DNA of 64,000 bases from Sphaerotilus montanus (GTDB taxonomy: Bacteria > Pseudomonadota > Gammaproteobacteria > Burkholderiales > Burkholderiaceae_C), in assembly GCF_013410775.1 (NCBI RefSeq), contig NZ_JACCFH010000001.1, positions 1,488,001 through 1,552,000 on the forward strand, written 5' to 3'. The notes beneath the pieces were generated by a model. That model was not told where the DNA came from, did not search any database, and saw only the letters and a program-made list of their open reading frames with translations. This document shows, in pieces, positions 1-10,975 of the stretch (the first letter of the stretch is position 1; each line of letters begins with the position of its first letter). Made by a program: the position numbers and the translations under genes.

Positions 1-518
1 GCGCGGGCCTGACGGGCGAATCGGTGAACTTCGAGCACGTGGTCTATGAAGGCTTCGCGCCGCACCGCGTGCCCGTGATGGTCGAGTGTCTGACCGACAA
101 CGTGAACCGCGCCGCCTCCGACATGCGCGTGCTGTTCCGCAAGGGCCAGCTCGGCACCTCCGGCTCCGTCGCCTGGGACTTCGACCACCTCGGCATGATC
201 GAAGCCGAACCGACCGACGCCAGCGCGGGCGCCGACCCCGAACTGGCCGCGATCGAAGCCGGCGCGCAGGACCTGGAAGCCGGTGATGAAGAGGGCACGA
301 CGCTGTTCTACACGGCGCCCACCGAACTGGACCTGGTCAGCCGCGCCCTGCCCGCCCACGGCTTCACGGTGCTGTCCACCAAGCTCGGCTACAAGCCGAA
401 GAATCCGGTCGCGCCGGACAGCCTGAGCGCCGAGCAGCTCGAAGAGGTCGAGGCCTTCCTGGCGGCGCTGGATGCGAACGAGGACGTGCAGAACGTGTTC
501 GCGGGGCTGGGCGGCTGA
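1..518 (+). CDS. YebC/PmpR-family transcriptional regulator, C-terminal part
   Basis: The reading frame is open from the left edge, so the gene starts outside the window. About 171 C-terminal residues are visible. They match domains 2 and 3 of the YebC/PmpR (TACO1-like) family: [20 protein letters not shown], then [14 protein letters not shown] and the [14 protein letters not shown] segment, and an acidic C-terminus. Family members bind DNA as transcription regulators, and some are reported to help ribosomes at difficult motifs; which role applies here cannot be told. The GTG at 24 is internal, because the conserved residues GESVNFE continue upstream of it. It ends 11 bases before the convergent tolC-like gene, with no room for a long terminator. 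Confidence 0.9.
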   Translation, partial: AGLTGESVNFEHVVYEGFAPHRVPVMVECLTDNVNRAASDMRVLFRKGQLGTSGSVAWDFDHLGMIEAEPTDASAGADPELAAIEAGAQDLEAGDEEGTTLFYTAPTELDLVSRALPAHGFTVLSTKLGYKPKNPVAPDSLSAEQLEEVEAFLAALDANEDVQNVFAGLGG

Positions 519-529
519 GGCACGCGCCG

Positions 530-1966
530 CTAGTCCAGCGTCCCCAGCACCCCCGCCGCCGCCACCAGCTTCAGCCGCGCCGCATGCCAGTCCGCCAGAC
601 AGCGGATGCGCTCCTGGTGGGCGTCGGCCAGGGTGTTCTGGGTGGACAGCAGCTCCAGGATGTCGCTGACGCCCTTGTCGTAGCGCCGTGTGGCGCTGCC
701 GACGGCCGCCTGCGCGGCGTCGACCAGGGTGGCGCTGGCCTGCAGGTTGTCGAGTGCGGACGCGGCATCCGCATGCGCCTTGACCACGTCCATCGACACC
801 TGCAGCACCACGTTCTGCAGGTTGGCGGCACTCTGCTCCGCCTGCGCCTGCACGCCGCTGACCTTGTAGACACGGGCAAAGCCCTCGAACAGCGGGATCG
901 ACAGCGCCAGCCCGTAGGTCGTGACGCGGCTGCGGGCACCGCCGAGGCCCTGGCCGGGCACCCCGTACACCTGGTCGGAGCGGCTGACTTCCAGCGTCGG
1001 CCAGCCCTCGGCGCGGGTCGCGGTGACCTTGGCCTGCGCCGCTTCACGCTGCGCCTGGGCCGCGCGGATGCCGGGGTGGCGGGCGCGGGCCTCGGCCAGC
1101 CAGTGCACCAGGTCCTGCACCACCGGGGCGTCCGGCGCCTCCAGGTCGTCCGGCAGCTGCACCGGCGCCGTGCCCGGCAGGCCCATGACAAAGGCGAGCA
1201 CCGAGGCCGACTTCGCCTGCTCGCCCCGCGCACGCTGCGCCGCCAGCTGCGCGCGGGCCAGCGCGGCGCGGGCCTGCAGCACATCGATGCCGGCGGCCAC
1301 GCCCAAGGTTTCCCGGCGCTCGGTCGCCTCCAGGGTCGCGCGGGCCATGCGGACCGCCTCGGCACGGGCACGGTGCACGGCCTGCGCGGTCACTGCGTCG
1401 AAGTAGCTGTCCACCACGGCGGACATCAGCTTCTGCAGCGTCGCGTCGCGCGAGGCAATGGCGGCGGCCAGCAACCGGTTCGCCACACCCAGGTTAGCCT
1501 CGCGGGCCCCGAAATCGTAGAGCCGCCAGGTCAGGTTGACGGAGCGGTTGGTGCCGACCCGGTCCTCGTCGGGCAGCTCGCCGTCGGTGTAGACGGTGCG
1601 GCTGAACAGGCGGTTCACGCCCACATTGAGGCGTGGCCAGTAGGCCGCGCGCGCCTCGCCGAGCCCGCCAGCCTGCACCTTGACCGCCGCCCAGGCCGCG
1701 CGGGCCTGCGGGTTGCGGCACAGCGCCATGTCCATCGCCTCGGCCAGCGACAACGGCTGGCCGGATCCCGGCGTGTCGGCGCAGGGCGCTGCCAGCCTCG
1801 GATCGGCCTCGAACAGCAGCGGCACCGCCAGCGGGTTCTCCAGCCGTACGGCCATATCGGAGGTAGCCGCCGGATCGGCAGGCGCGGCCAGCGACACCAC
1901 TGGCCAGACTACCGACGCATACAGGCCGGCCCGCAGCCGGCCGCTCCACCGGAACTCAGCGCTCAT
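530..1966 (-). CDS. TolC/CyaE-family outer membrane efflux protein of a type I secretion system
   Basis: This is a 478-residue outer membrane channel that would complete the type I secretion system encoded by the two genes upstream of it. It has an N-terminal signal-like segment, the first TolC repeat (SLAEAMDMALCRNPQARAAW, then YWPRLNVGVN and WRLYDFGAREAN), long heptad-rich helices with many Ala, Gln and Arg, and a second repeat with TTYGLALSIPLFEGFARVYK and RYDKGVSDILELLSTQNTLADA. The ATG at 1966 is chosen because it gives a compact signal peptide; an alternative ATG lies at 1984. Either start overlaps the end of the HlyD-type gene, so the genes are probably translationally coupled. It is the last gene of the four-gene calpain/T1SS block. 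Confidence 0.9.
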   Translation of the reverse strand: MSAEFRWSGRLRAGLYASVVWPVVSLAAPADPAATSDMAVRLENPLAVPLLFEADPRLAAPCADTPGSGQPLSLAEAMDMALCRNPQARAAWAAVKVQAGGLGEARAAYWPRLNVGVNRLFSRTVYTDGELPDEDRVGTNRSVNLTWRLYDFGAREANLGVANRLLAAAIASRDATLQKLMSAVVDSYFDAVTAQAVHRARAEAVRMARATLEATERRETLGVAAGIDVLQARAALARAQLAAQRARGEQAKSASVLAFVMGLPGTAPVQLPDDLEAPDAPVVQDLVHWLAEARARHPGIRAAQAQREAAQAKVTATRAEGWPTLEVSRSDQVYGVPGQGLGGARSRVTTYGLALSIPLFEGFARVYKVSGVQAQAEQSAANLQNVVLQVSMDVVKAHADAASALDNLQASATLVDAAQAAVGSATRRYDKGVSDILELLSTQNTLADAHQERIRCLADWHAARLKLVAAAGVLGTLD

Positions 1967-3304
1967 TGAGGCTCTCCCGGGCATGCTGTACCAGCGGCGA
2001 CAGCACGTACTCGATCAGGCGGCGCGAGCCGGTCTTGATCTCGACGCTGCCGGACATGCCGGCGGTGATCGGCACCGCCTGGCCCTCCACCTGCAGCACC
2101 GGCTGGCGCAGCACCAGCCGGACCGCGTAGATCGGGCCGCGCTTCTCGTCCTGGATCGCGTCGCGCGAGACGTGGCCGACGGTGGCCTCCAGCGTGCCGT
2201 ACTTGGTGTACTCGAAGGTATCGATCTTGACGCGGGCGGTCTGACCTTCCTTGACGAAGCCGACGTCGCGGTTCTCCATGAAGGCCTCCATCTCGACGCT
2301 GGTCTGCTGCGGCACGATCTGCATCAGCGGCTGCGCAGGCGAGACGACGCCGCCGATGGTGTGCACCGCGAGCTGCTGCACCGTGCCGTCCACCGGCGCG
2401 GTCAGCTTGAGCAGGTCGCCGCGCACGCGGCCCTTGCGCACTTCCTGCTGCGCCGCGGCAGCCAGGCGGCTGGCCTCGGTGCGGCTGTCCTGGGCCGACT
2501 TGCGCAGCTCGGCGGTGAGTGCGGTCTTCTGGTGGCGCAGGTCGGCGATCTGTCCTTCCAGATCCAGGCGGGCCTGCTCCTTTTCCATCGACGCGTGGCG
2601 CGACACGTCGCGGGTCTGCGCCAGCTCGGCATAGTCACGCGCTCGCTGGGCGACCAATGGCAGCTCCTGGCTGTAGCGGCGGATCTCGCCATCGAGCCGG
2701 GCGATGCGGGCGGTGTAGTCGCGCCACTGGTCCTGCAGGTGCTGGCGGGTCATCTGCAGGCGCTCCGGGTCGGCGTCGGCCAGCGTGGGGCTGTCGGGCA
2801 GGCTCGGCGGCTGGCCGCTGTCGAGCGCCGCCAGCAGCGCGGCGGCGCGTTCGCGCTGCAGCGTGGCCGACTGGAACTCACCCTGTGCCTTGTCCTGGTC
2901 GGTATCGCTCAGGCGCGGGTCCAGCGCGATCAGCAGCTCGCCGGCGCGCACCGCCTGCCCGTCCTCGACATGGATCGCCTGCACCCGCGCCACCTCCAGC
3001 GCACCGATCGTCTTGGTGCGGCCGTTGGGGATGATCTTGCCCTGCGCGTTGACGACGATGTCGGCGCGCCCGACCACCGACCACACCACCAGCGCGAGCA
3101 CCAGCAGCATCAGCAGGCGTCCCACCCAGCGCCCGGCGGGCGACACCGGCTGCGCCTGCAGCGAGAGCGCGGCGGGCAGGAACTCGGCCTCTTCCGCCTT
3201 CAGGTCGGGCGGGGTCAGCGCGTCGCGCTGCTGCCAGAAATGGCCCCAGACCTGGCGGTAGCGGGTAAAGAGCGTGCCCCAGGCTTCGACGCGGTGCTTG
3301 CGGC

Positions 3305-3308
<4 letters not shown>
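1956..3308 (-). CDS. HlyD-family membrane fusion protein (T1SS periplasmic adaptor)
   Basis: This 450-residue adaptor would link the inner-membrane ABC transporter to the TolC channel. A short cytoplasmic N-terminus is followed by one membrane helix near residues 65-85 (LLMLLVLALVVWSVVGRADI). A lipoyl/barrel half follows (GKIIPNGRTKTIGALEVARV, then EDGQAVRAGELLIALDP), then a long Gln/Arg/Leu-rich coiled-coil hairpin and the second lipoyl half (APVDGTVQQLAVHTIGGVV). The C-terminal beta-barrel has the HlyD-type DTFEYTKYGTLEATVGHVS segment. The start ATG at 3308 overlaps the stop of the ABC gene by four bases (ATGA), which favours this start over longer frames. Confidence 0.93.
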
Positions 3309-5527
<2,219 letters not shown>

Positions 5528-5626
5528 GGATACGACAAGGTCTTCAATGGCAAAGGCACCCAGCACCAGACGGCGATGGATGCCTTCTGCGTCAGGACCG
5601 CCAGGGACGGCCGTGACCTGCGCCGG

Positions 5627-8600
5627 TCAGGCGACAGCAGCGACCAGGGTGAGGCGCGTATTGTCGGTCGAGTTCGCCCCCAGCAGCGACGTGGACGCAC
5701 CACCCGAGCCGGTGTCGGAGGCCATGGCCTGCAGAAGCTGGCCGACGGACGCATTCACGTTGTACTTCGCATCGATCGCGCCGATGGGCGAACCCTCGGT
5801 GGTCACGATGAGCGAACAGCTCGACTGGTAGAGCTGCTCGAACGTGAGGTCGAACACACCGTTCCAGCCCGCGTCCCCGGCACTGCCCCAGGGGTTGCGC
5901 AGGATCAACTCGTCCTTCGCGCTGTCGTAGCCGAGCACCGCGAACATGTGGCCACTGACCAGATCGGTCTTGCCGTTGTCCGGGTCGGCCAGATTCGCGA
6001 AGCTGGCGTACATCACCTCCTGGCCGCTGCCGAGGGCGCTCAGCACGGTGCTCTTCACCGACGTGGTCCAGGCGCTCAGGGTGGTGCTGTTGACCGAGTA
6101 GGACTGGCTGTTGCGACCGCTGATGGCCTCCATGCCGCCGGTCCAGCCGCCGCTGATGGCGTCGTAGTTGTTGGCCTCGCCATAGGTCTGCACCTCCCAC
6201 TCGACATACGCCTTCTCGATCAGCGACACCCACAGGCTGCCATTGCTGGAATTGGCGACCCACCCCGGAAGCTGGTTGTTCACCGTCACGTAGAGCGGGT
6301 CGTCCCCCGCGCCATACAGGCGCACGCCCCAGGTGCCGTTGCCGTTGTCGGTGAACATCGTCTCCAGCAACGCCGCGTAGTCGTCGGCCACATCGACCAG
6401 TGCGGCCAGCATGTAGCAGTCGCCGATGCCGGCCTGGCGGATTTCAGAGGACTGCGGACCCGTGGCAGCGAACAAAGGCGCCTCGACGGCAGCATAAGTG
6501 CGGTTGAGGTAGGTCGGCAGGTCGGTGCCGAGGAACCACTTGCCGATCAGCTTGTCGAGCTGGCCGGCCGAGCTGCCCACCGCGAGGTTGCCGAGCACGG
6601 TGCTGGTGTTCAGGCCGCCGGTCCACATCGCGTTGGACTTGTTGCCGTTGACCACGTTGCTGGCGATCTCGTACAGGTAGGAATCGGTGCCCACCGACTG
6701 CCCCACCGCCGTGACCAGCGCCTTCAGGTCGGTCATCTGCGCCTGCGTCAGGCTGCCGCTGCCGATGGACGCGTCGACGCCCTGCAGCACCTTCAGCAGC
6801 GACTCGTGGCTGAACAGCGACTCGCCCGCGTTGAGGACCGCTTCGACCTGCGTGCGCACGCTGCCGGCGGCGAGCGTCTGCAGCAGGCCGGTCACCGCCG
6901 TGCCCGCCTGGGCCACGGCCGCCTTCTGCGCGGTCGTGAGCGCGGCCAGTTGCGTGGCAGACAGCGAGGCGTAGACGCTGATCAGGTTGACGTTGTTCAG
7001 CCCGGTCACGGCGCTGGCGCTCAGCCACTGGGCGTGGCCGTCGAGCGCAGCGAGCTGGCCGGCGGTCAGGTAGTTGACCTGCGCGGCGCTCAGGGCACCG
7101 AGCTGGGCCTGCGTCATCGCGGCGATCTGGGCCGGCTTCAGATTGCCGACCTGCATGAACGACAGTTGCGCGATCGTGCTGGCGGGCACGCCGGCGAAGG
7201 CCGCCGCGTTGACATAGCCGATGTTGGTGCCCAGGGCTGCGAGCTGGGCCGGGCTCATGGCCGAGCAGCCGGCGGCGCTCAGGGCGCTGATCTGGGCCGG
7301 CTTCAGGGCGCCGATCTGGGCGGTGCCGAGGGCGGCAATCTGGTTGCCCGAGAGGGCGGCCACCTGCGTGGTGGTCAGCGCAGCGATCTGCGGGGTCGTC
7401 AGCGCGGCGATCCCGGTGGTGGACAGCGCAGCGACCTGCGTCGCCGACAGCCCGCCGAGCTGCGACGTGGTCAGCGCCGCGATCTGCGTGGCCGACAGGG
7501 CGGCGATGTGCGCGGCATCCAGGGCGCCGATCGTGGCGACCGACATCTTGGCCAGGCCCGCCAGCGGGATGGCGGCCAAGGCCGAGGCGGTCATGGCATT
7601 CAGCCGGGCCGGGGTGAACCAGTTGAACCAGCCCGGATCGAGGCCCGCGACCTGGGTGGCCGTCAGGCCGGACATGCCGGCGACGCCCAGCCAGTCCAGG
7701 TGCGGGAAGGCATTCAACTGGGCGCTCGACAGCACCGAGATGTGGGCCGCATCGATGTTGGCATAGGCGTCGCCACTCACGCCGGCCAGCGCCGCGGGCG
7801 TGATCGACTTGAAGGCGGCCACGTCCGTGGCGTTGATCCAGGCGCCGGTCAGGCTGCCGAACTTCGACGCCGTGAGCGCGCCGAGCTGGGCGGCCGACAG
7901 CGCACCAATGGACGCGGTGCCCAGAGAGGCCAGTGCGAGGCTGTTGATCTGGTCGGTGGTGATCGCCTGGGTGTGCGCGACATCCAGGCTGGCGACCGCC
8001 GTGCTGGAGAGCTGGTTGATGCCGGTGGTGGAGATCGCGGCAAAAGCGCTTGGCGACAGCGTGTTCAGCCACGCCGAGGTGGCCGCCCCCAGGCTGGAGG
8101 TGTAGGCCGCCATCTGGGTTGCTGTCAGGGCCGCGGTGGCCGCCGGGCCGAGTTTCTCGACGAATTGCAGCGAGGCCATCTGGGTGGTCGTCAGTGCCTG
8201 CACGTGCGGCACGTCCAGGCCGGTGACTGCCGCGCTGCTGAACTTGAACACGCTGGCGGCCGGGATGGTCGAGAAGCTGGCCAACGGAATGGCGTTGAGC
8301 TGAGCAGCGGAGAAGCGATTCCAGGTGGCTGCGCCCATGCCGGTGAGCTGGGCGGCGGTCAGCGCGGCGACTGACGCGGTGGTCAGTCCGCCGACGGCCA
8401 TCGCATCCAGTTGGGTCGGCGTGAGCGCCAGGACGTGGGCGAGGTCGAGGCCGCCGACCGTGGCCGAGGTCATCTTGGCGATCGCGGGGGCCGACAGCGA
8501 CGCGAACGTGCCGACCGACATCGAATTGATCCAGGCCGGCTTGGCCCAGTACCAGAAATCGACGCTCAGTGCGGCGACCTGGGTGGCGCTCAGCGCAGCG

Positions 8601-9439
8601 ATGGCAGCAGGGTTCAGGGCGTCCAGGCACCACATCGTCTTGAGCTGAGCGCCGGTCAGCACGCTCACGTGCGCGGCGTCCAGCCCGCTCATCGCTGGCT
8701 GGAAGATCCGCGCCGTCTGGGCCGGCGTGAGGGCTGCGAACGTGGCGGGGCTCAGGGCGTTCAGCCACGAAGCGCTCATCCAGTAGAGGTCGGTGGTGAT
8801 CGCGCTCGCCTGGGCGGGCGTCAGCGTGGCCACTGCGGCCAGGCTCAGCGACTGGGGGTTGGCCATGGCGGCCATCTGGGTGGTGGTCAGCGCGGCCACG
8901 TGCGGCAGGTCCAGACCAGCCACCGCCGCGTTGGAGAACTTGGCCACGCTGGTGCCCGCAAGCGTGGCGAACAGGGCCGGCGGCACCGCGTTGAGCCACG
9001 CGGCGCCCATCGAACCCCACTTGGCGGCGGGAATGGCGGCCAGTTGCGCCGCGCTCAGTGCCGACACGGCGGTGGCGCTCAGCGACTGCGGCGAGCCCAG
9101 GACCGCGAGCTGGCCGGTCGTCAGGGCTGCGGCGTGGGTGGCGTCCAGCCCGGCGAGGGCAGTGCTGGAGAACTTGACGGCGCCGGCGGTGGCCGTGGCC
9201 GGGATCGCCGCGAAGGCCGCCGGCGACAGCGCATTCAGCCAGGCGGCGCCCATCCAGTTCCAGCCGGTGGTGATGAACGGGATCTGCCCCGCCGTGAAGC
9301 CCGCGATGGCGGCGGGCAGCAGCCAGTCCGCGTGGGCCATGGACGAAACCTGTGCCGTCGTCAAGGACGTGATCTGCGGGGCCGTGGCGCTCCGGTAATC
9401 CGCTTGAGACCAGCTTGCGATGTTGGCGACCAGTGCCAT
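5627..9439 (-). CDS. Large repetitive secreted calpain-like (C2 family) cysteine peptidase, probable T1SS substrate
   Basis: This is a 1270-residue protein. ATG 9439 is chosen because a GAGGGG ribosome site lies seven bases upstream and 37 upstream residues of the longer frame look non-coding. It has no Sec signal peptide. Residues 60-645 hold eight modules with a 77-78-residue period; 646-845 hold decapeptide repeats; 985-1212 form a calpain-like catalytic domain. The catalytic triad is visible: Cys1008 in QAGIGDCYMLAAL, His1164 in SGHMFAVLGYD and Asn1182 in LILRNPWG, with Gln1002 as the oxyanion residue. The tail is Gly/Ser/Thr-rich, ending in a hydrophobic LTLVAAVA, which resembles an uncleaved type I secretion signal. 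No RTX GGxGxD repeats are present. Immediate linkage to ABC, HlyD and TolC genes on the same strand supports export by them. The target is unknown; adhesin, toxin or surface-processing roles are all possible. Confidence 0.85.
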   Translation of the reverse strand: MALVANIASWSQADYRSATAPQITSLTTAQVSSMAHADWLLPAAIAGFTAGQIPFITTGWNWMGAAWLNALSPAAFAAIPATATAGAVKFSSTALAGLDATHAAALTTGQLAVLGSPQSLSATAVSALSAAQLAAIPAAKWGSMGAAWLNAVPPALFATLAGTSVAKFSNAAVAGLDLPHVAALTTTQMAAMANPQSLSLAAVATLTPAQASAITTDLYWMSASWLNALSPATFAALTPAQTARIFQPAMSGLDAAHVSVLTGAQLKTMWCLDALNPAAIAALSATQVAALSVDFWYWAKPAWINSMSVGTFASLSAPAIAKMTSATVGGLDLAHVLALTPTQLDAMAVGGLTTASVAALTAAQLTGMGAATWNRFSAAQLNAIPLASFSTIPAASVFKFSSAAVTGLDVPHVQALTTTQMASLQFVEKLGPAATAALTATQMAAYTSSLGAATSAWLNTLSPSAFAAISTTGINQLSSTAVASLDVAHTQAITTDQINSLALASLGTASIGALSAAQLGALTASKFGSLTGAWINATDVAAFKSITPAALAGVSGDAYANIDAAHISVLSSAQLNAFPHLDWLGVAGMSGLTATQVAGLDPGWFNWFTPARLNAMTASALAAIPLAGLAKMSVATIGALDAAHIAALSATQIAALTTSQLGGLSATQVAALSTTGIAALTTPQIAALTTTQVAALSGNQIAALGTAQIGALKPAQISALSAAGCSAMSPAQLAALGTNIGYVNAAAFAGVPASTIAQLSFMQVGNLKPAQIAAMTQAQLGALSAAQVNYLTAGQLAALDGHAQWLSASAVTGLNNVNLISVYASLSATQLAALTTAQKAAVAQAGTAVTGLLQTLAAGSVRTQVEAVLNAGESLFSHESLLKVLQGVDASIGSGSLTQAQMTDLKALVTAVGQSVGTDSYLYEIASNVVNGNKSNAMWTGGLNTSTVLGNLAVGSSAGQLDKLIGKWFLGTDLPTYLNRTYAAVEAPLFAATGPQSSEIRQAGIGDCYMLAALVDVADDYAALLETMFTDNGNGTWGVRLYGAGDDPLYVTVNNQLPGWVANSSNGSLWVSLIEKAYVEWEVQTYGEANNYDAISGGWTGGMEAISGRNSQSYSVNSTTLSAWTTSVKSTVLSALGSGQEVMYASFANLADPDNGKTDLVSGHMFAVLGYDSAKDELILRNPWGSAGDAGWNGVFDLTFEQLYQSSCSLIVTTEGSPIGAIDAKYNVNASVGQLLQAMASDTGSGGASTSLLGANSTDNTRLTLVAAVA
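6905..7504 (-). repeat. About twenty decapeptide (30-bp) repeats inside the calpain-like gene
   Basis: Codons 646-845 repeat every ten residues on the pattern (L/I)-(A/G)-A-L-(T/S/G)-x-x-Q-(I/V/L), for example IAALTTSQLGGLSATQVAAL. A clear run of fourteen or so units is followed by looser copies up to residue 845. A regular hydrophobic/Gln spacing like this suggests a solenoid or extended stalk, which is an inference. The repeat sits between the 77-residue modules and the peptidase domain. Confidence 0.8.
7505..9262 (-). repeat. Eight tandem modules of about 232 bp (77-78 codons) inside the calpain-like gene
   Basis: Codons about 60-645 repeat with strikingly even spacing. A motif of the form (G/S/A)-L-D-x-x-H has its Asp at residues 99, 177, 254, 332, 409, 486, 563 and 641 (Ile replaces Leu in copy 7). 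The spacings are 78, 77, 78, 77, 77, 77 and 78. Most modules also carry a W-(L/I)-N motif about 30 residues earlier (Trp 67, 148, 225, 303, 457, 534) and one or two LTxxQ-type segments after the His. The modules have diverged at the DNA level, so this is an old protein-level repeat rather than a recent duplication. Confidence 0.85.
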
Positions 9440-9682
9440 GGTGAAACCCCTCGTTGTGATGTGGCGCCGCCAGTGTCGCCACCACCCACCGCGGCCACCA
9501 GCACAGCCAGGCGCAAACACCTTCAACTGTTTTTTGAAGCACCCCCTCATCTCGTCAGAAGGGCGCGATTGTGTGTCTTCTTGTTAATGAAACATGTCCG
9601 GCAGCCCGGTCGAACCTCGTTGCACGCGAAACTGTTTCAAATAACTTTTGACAATGCCGCCTGCGGTGTCCCTTGACCCGAA
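9440..9682. promoter_or_regulatory. Divergent intergenic region between the calpain/T1SS block and lysR
   Basis: This 243-base region is AT-richer than its neighbours and must hold the promoters of both directions. A perfect inverted repeat GAAAC-T-GTTTC lies at 9628-9638, and a further TGAAACA at 9588-9594 is in inverse relation to it. These are reasonable candidates for binding by the adjacent LysR protein. Near 9524-9540 there is also an imperfect hairpin of the form CTTCAA...TTGAAG. I could not assign convincing -35/-10 pairs. The ribosome site of the calpain gene (GAGGGG on the minus strand) lies at its left edge. Confidence 0.45.
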
Positions 9683-10588
9683 ATGAAAGCCCTGAGCGAT
9701 CTCCACCTGTTCGTCCGTGTCGCCCAGGCCAGCAGCCTGTCGGAGGCCGCCCGCGGGATGGACATGACACCGGCCGCCGCCAGCGCCGCCATCAAGCGGC
9801 TGGAGGCCGAGCTGGGCGTGCCGCTGTTCGTGCGCTCGACGCGCCACCTGCGGCTGTCGGCCGAGGGCGAGCTGTTCCTGGACGACTGCCGCACCGGGCT
9901 GGACATCCTCACGCAGGCGCGCGACCGGCTCACCACCGGCCACGACCAGATCAGCGGCGTGGTGAGTTTCTCGATGCCGTCGGACCTGGGCCGCAACGTC
10001 GTGCTGCCCTGGCTGCACACCTTCCAGGCGCGCCACCCCCAGATCCAGATCCGGCTGCAGGTCTCCGACCGGGTGATCGATGTCGTACGCAACCCGGTCG
10101 ATCTGGCGCTGCGCTACGGTGATCCACCGGATTCATCGCTGGTGAGCCTGGCCGTGGCGCCGCACAACCGGCGCTCGCTGTGCGCCGCGCCGTCCTACCT
10201 CGCCCGCCACGGCACCCCGCGCACACCGCACGAACTGGCCGCGCACAACTGCCTGTGCTTCATGCTGAGCGACCGCACGCACGACCACTGGACCTTCATG
10301 CGCGGCGCCGAGATCGCCGAGGTCGATGTGCGCGGCAATTTCCAGTGCGACGACGGCGACGCGGTGCGCCTGCTCGCGCTGCGTGGCGAAGGGATCATCT
10401 ACAAGTCCACGCTCGACGTGGCCGCCGACCTGCGCAGCGGCGCGCTGGTCCGGCTCTGCCCCGACTGGCAGGGCGAGGCCGCGGCGCTCAACCTGATCTG
10501 CCCCGGCCGGCGCCACCTGCGCCCGGCGATGCGGCTGCTGCACACCTTCCTGGTCGAGCAGTTCGGGGCGATCAGCGAACCTGCGTGA
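9683..10588 (+). CDS. LysR-family transcriptional regulator
   Basis: This 301-residue regulator has an N-terminal winged helix-turn-helix (residues 3-62: LHLFVRVAQASSLSEAARGM, then AAIKRLEAELGVPLFVRSTR), a linker helix, and a periplasmic-binding-protein-like effector domain from about residue 90. The effector half (SFSMPSDLGRNVVLPWL, then LALRYGDPPDSSLVS) resembles the AaeR/DsdC-like CrgA subgroup common in Burkholderiales. It is divergent from the calpain/T1SS block with 243 bases between, the usual layout for a LysR protein controlling its neighbour; regulation of the secreted peptidase is an inference. Its last 17 bases overlap the convergent ykgJ-like gene. Confidence 0.9.
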   Translation: MKALSDLHLFVRVAQASSLSEAARGMDMTPAAASAAIKRLEAELGVPLFVRSTRHLRLSAEGELFLDDCRTGLDILTQARDRLTTGHDQISGVVSFSMPSDLGRNVVLPWLHTFQARHPQIQIRLQVSDRVIDVVRNPVDLALRYGDPPDSSLVSLAVAPHNRRSLCAAPSYLARHGTPRTPHELAAHNCLCFMLSDRTHDHWTFMRGAEIAEVDVRGNFQCDDGDAVRLLALRGEGIIYKSTLDVAADLRSGALVRLCPDWQGEAAALNLICPGRRHLRPAMRLLHTFLVEQFGAISEPA

Positions 10589-10895
10589 GCGGCGCCAGCC
10601 CGTGGATCACGCGCGCCTGGCCGCACTTGTCGTCGCCCGCCTCGACTTCGCGGCACGGCGTCGGCCGCTGCGCGTAGGCCGTGCAGGCGACCGGGCCACC
10701 CACCTCGCCCTGCAGCGCCACGCAGCGCGGCCGTGCCTGGTTGGTGCCGGCCATGCAGGCGAACCAGCGCTGCACCGGCTCGGTGAGCCGCTCGGGCAGG
10801 CCGCGCTCTTCGGCTTCGCCCCAGTAGAAGGACACGCGGAACGCCGCGCAGCAGGCGCCGCAGGCGAGGCAGGGATTGTCGGATTCGGTGGTCAC
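10572..10895 (-). CDS. YkgJ-family (UPF0153) cysteine-cluster protein
   Basis: This 107-residue protein has the CxxCxxCC cluster of the YkgJ/UPF0153 family near its N-terminus (CLACGACCAAFRVSFYWGE) and more cysteines downstream (FACMAGTN, RCVALQG, CTAYAQRPTPCREVEAG, KCGQAR). The family is presumed to bind zinc or an Fe-S cluster, and its function is unknown. The start is a GTG at 10895, giving MTTESDNPCLAC. It converges on the LysR gene with a 17-base overlap. Confidence 0.85.
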   Translation of the reverse strand: MTTESDNPCLACGACCAAFRVSFYWGEAEERGLPERLTEPVQRWFACMAGTNQARPRCVALQGEVGGPVACTAYAQRPTPCREVEAGDDKCGQARVIHGLAPLTQVR

Positions 10896-10975
10896 GGCGC
10901 CGATCTTGCCCGATCAGCCGCCCCGGCCGCACCGCAAGCGCCTTGGTTTAGCATCCCCGCTGCCGCTCCCCTCGA

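Noticed and set aside
5528-5626. Terminator or small gene between the calpain gene and the ABC gene
   Set aside because: No hairpin with T-run and no ORF with a ribosome site; co-transcription is simpler.
6905-9262. Possible CRISPR or satellite array
   Set aside because: Repeats are codon-phased at 30 and about 232 bases within an intact reading frame, with degenerate DNA and no unique spacers.
5627-9439. RTX toxin assignment for the secreted protein
   Set aside because: No GGxGxD nonapeptides were seen; the repeats are Ala/Leu/Thr/Gln-rich and the C-terminal enzyme domain is calpain-like.
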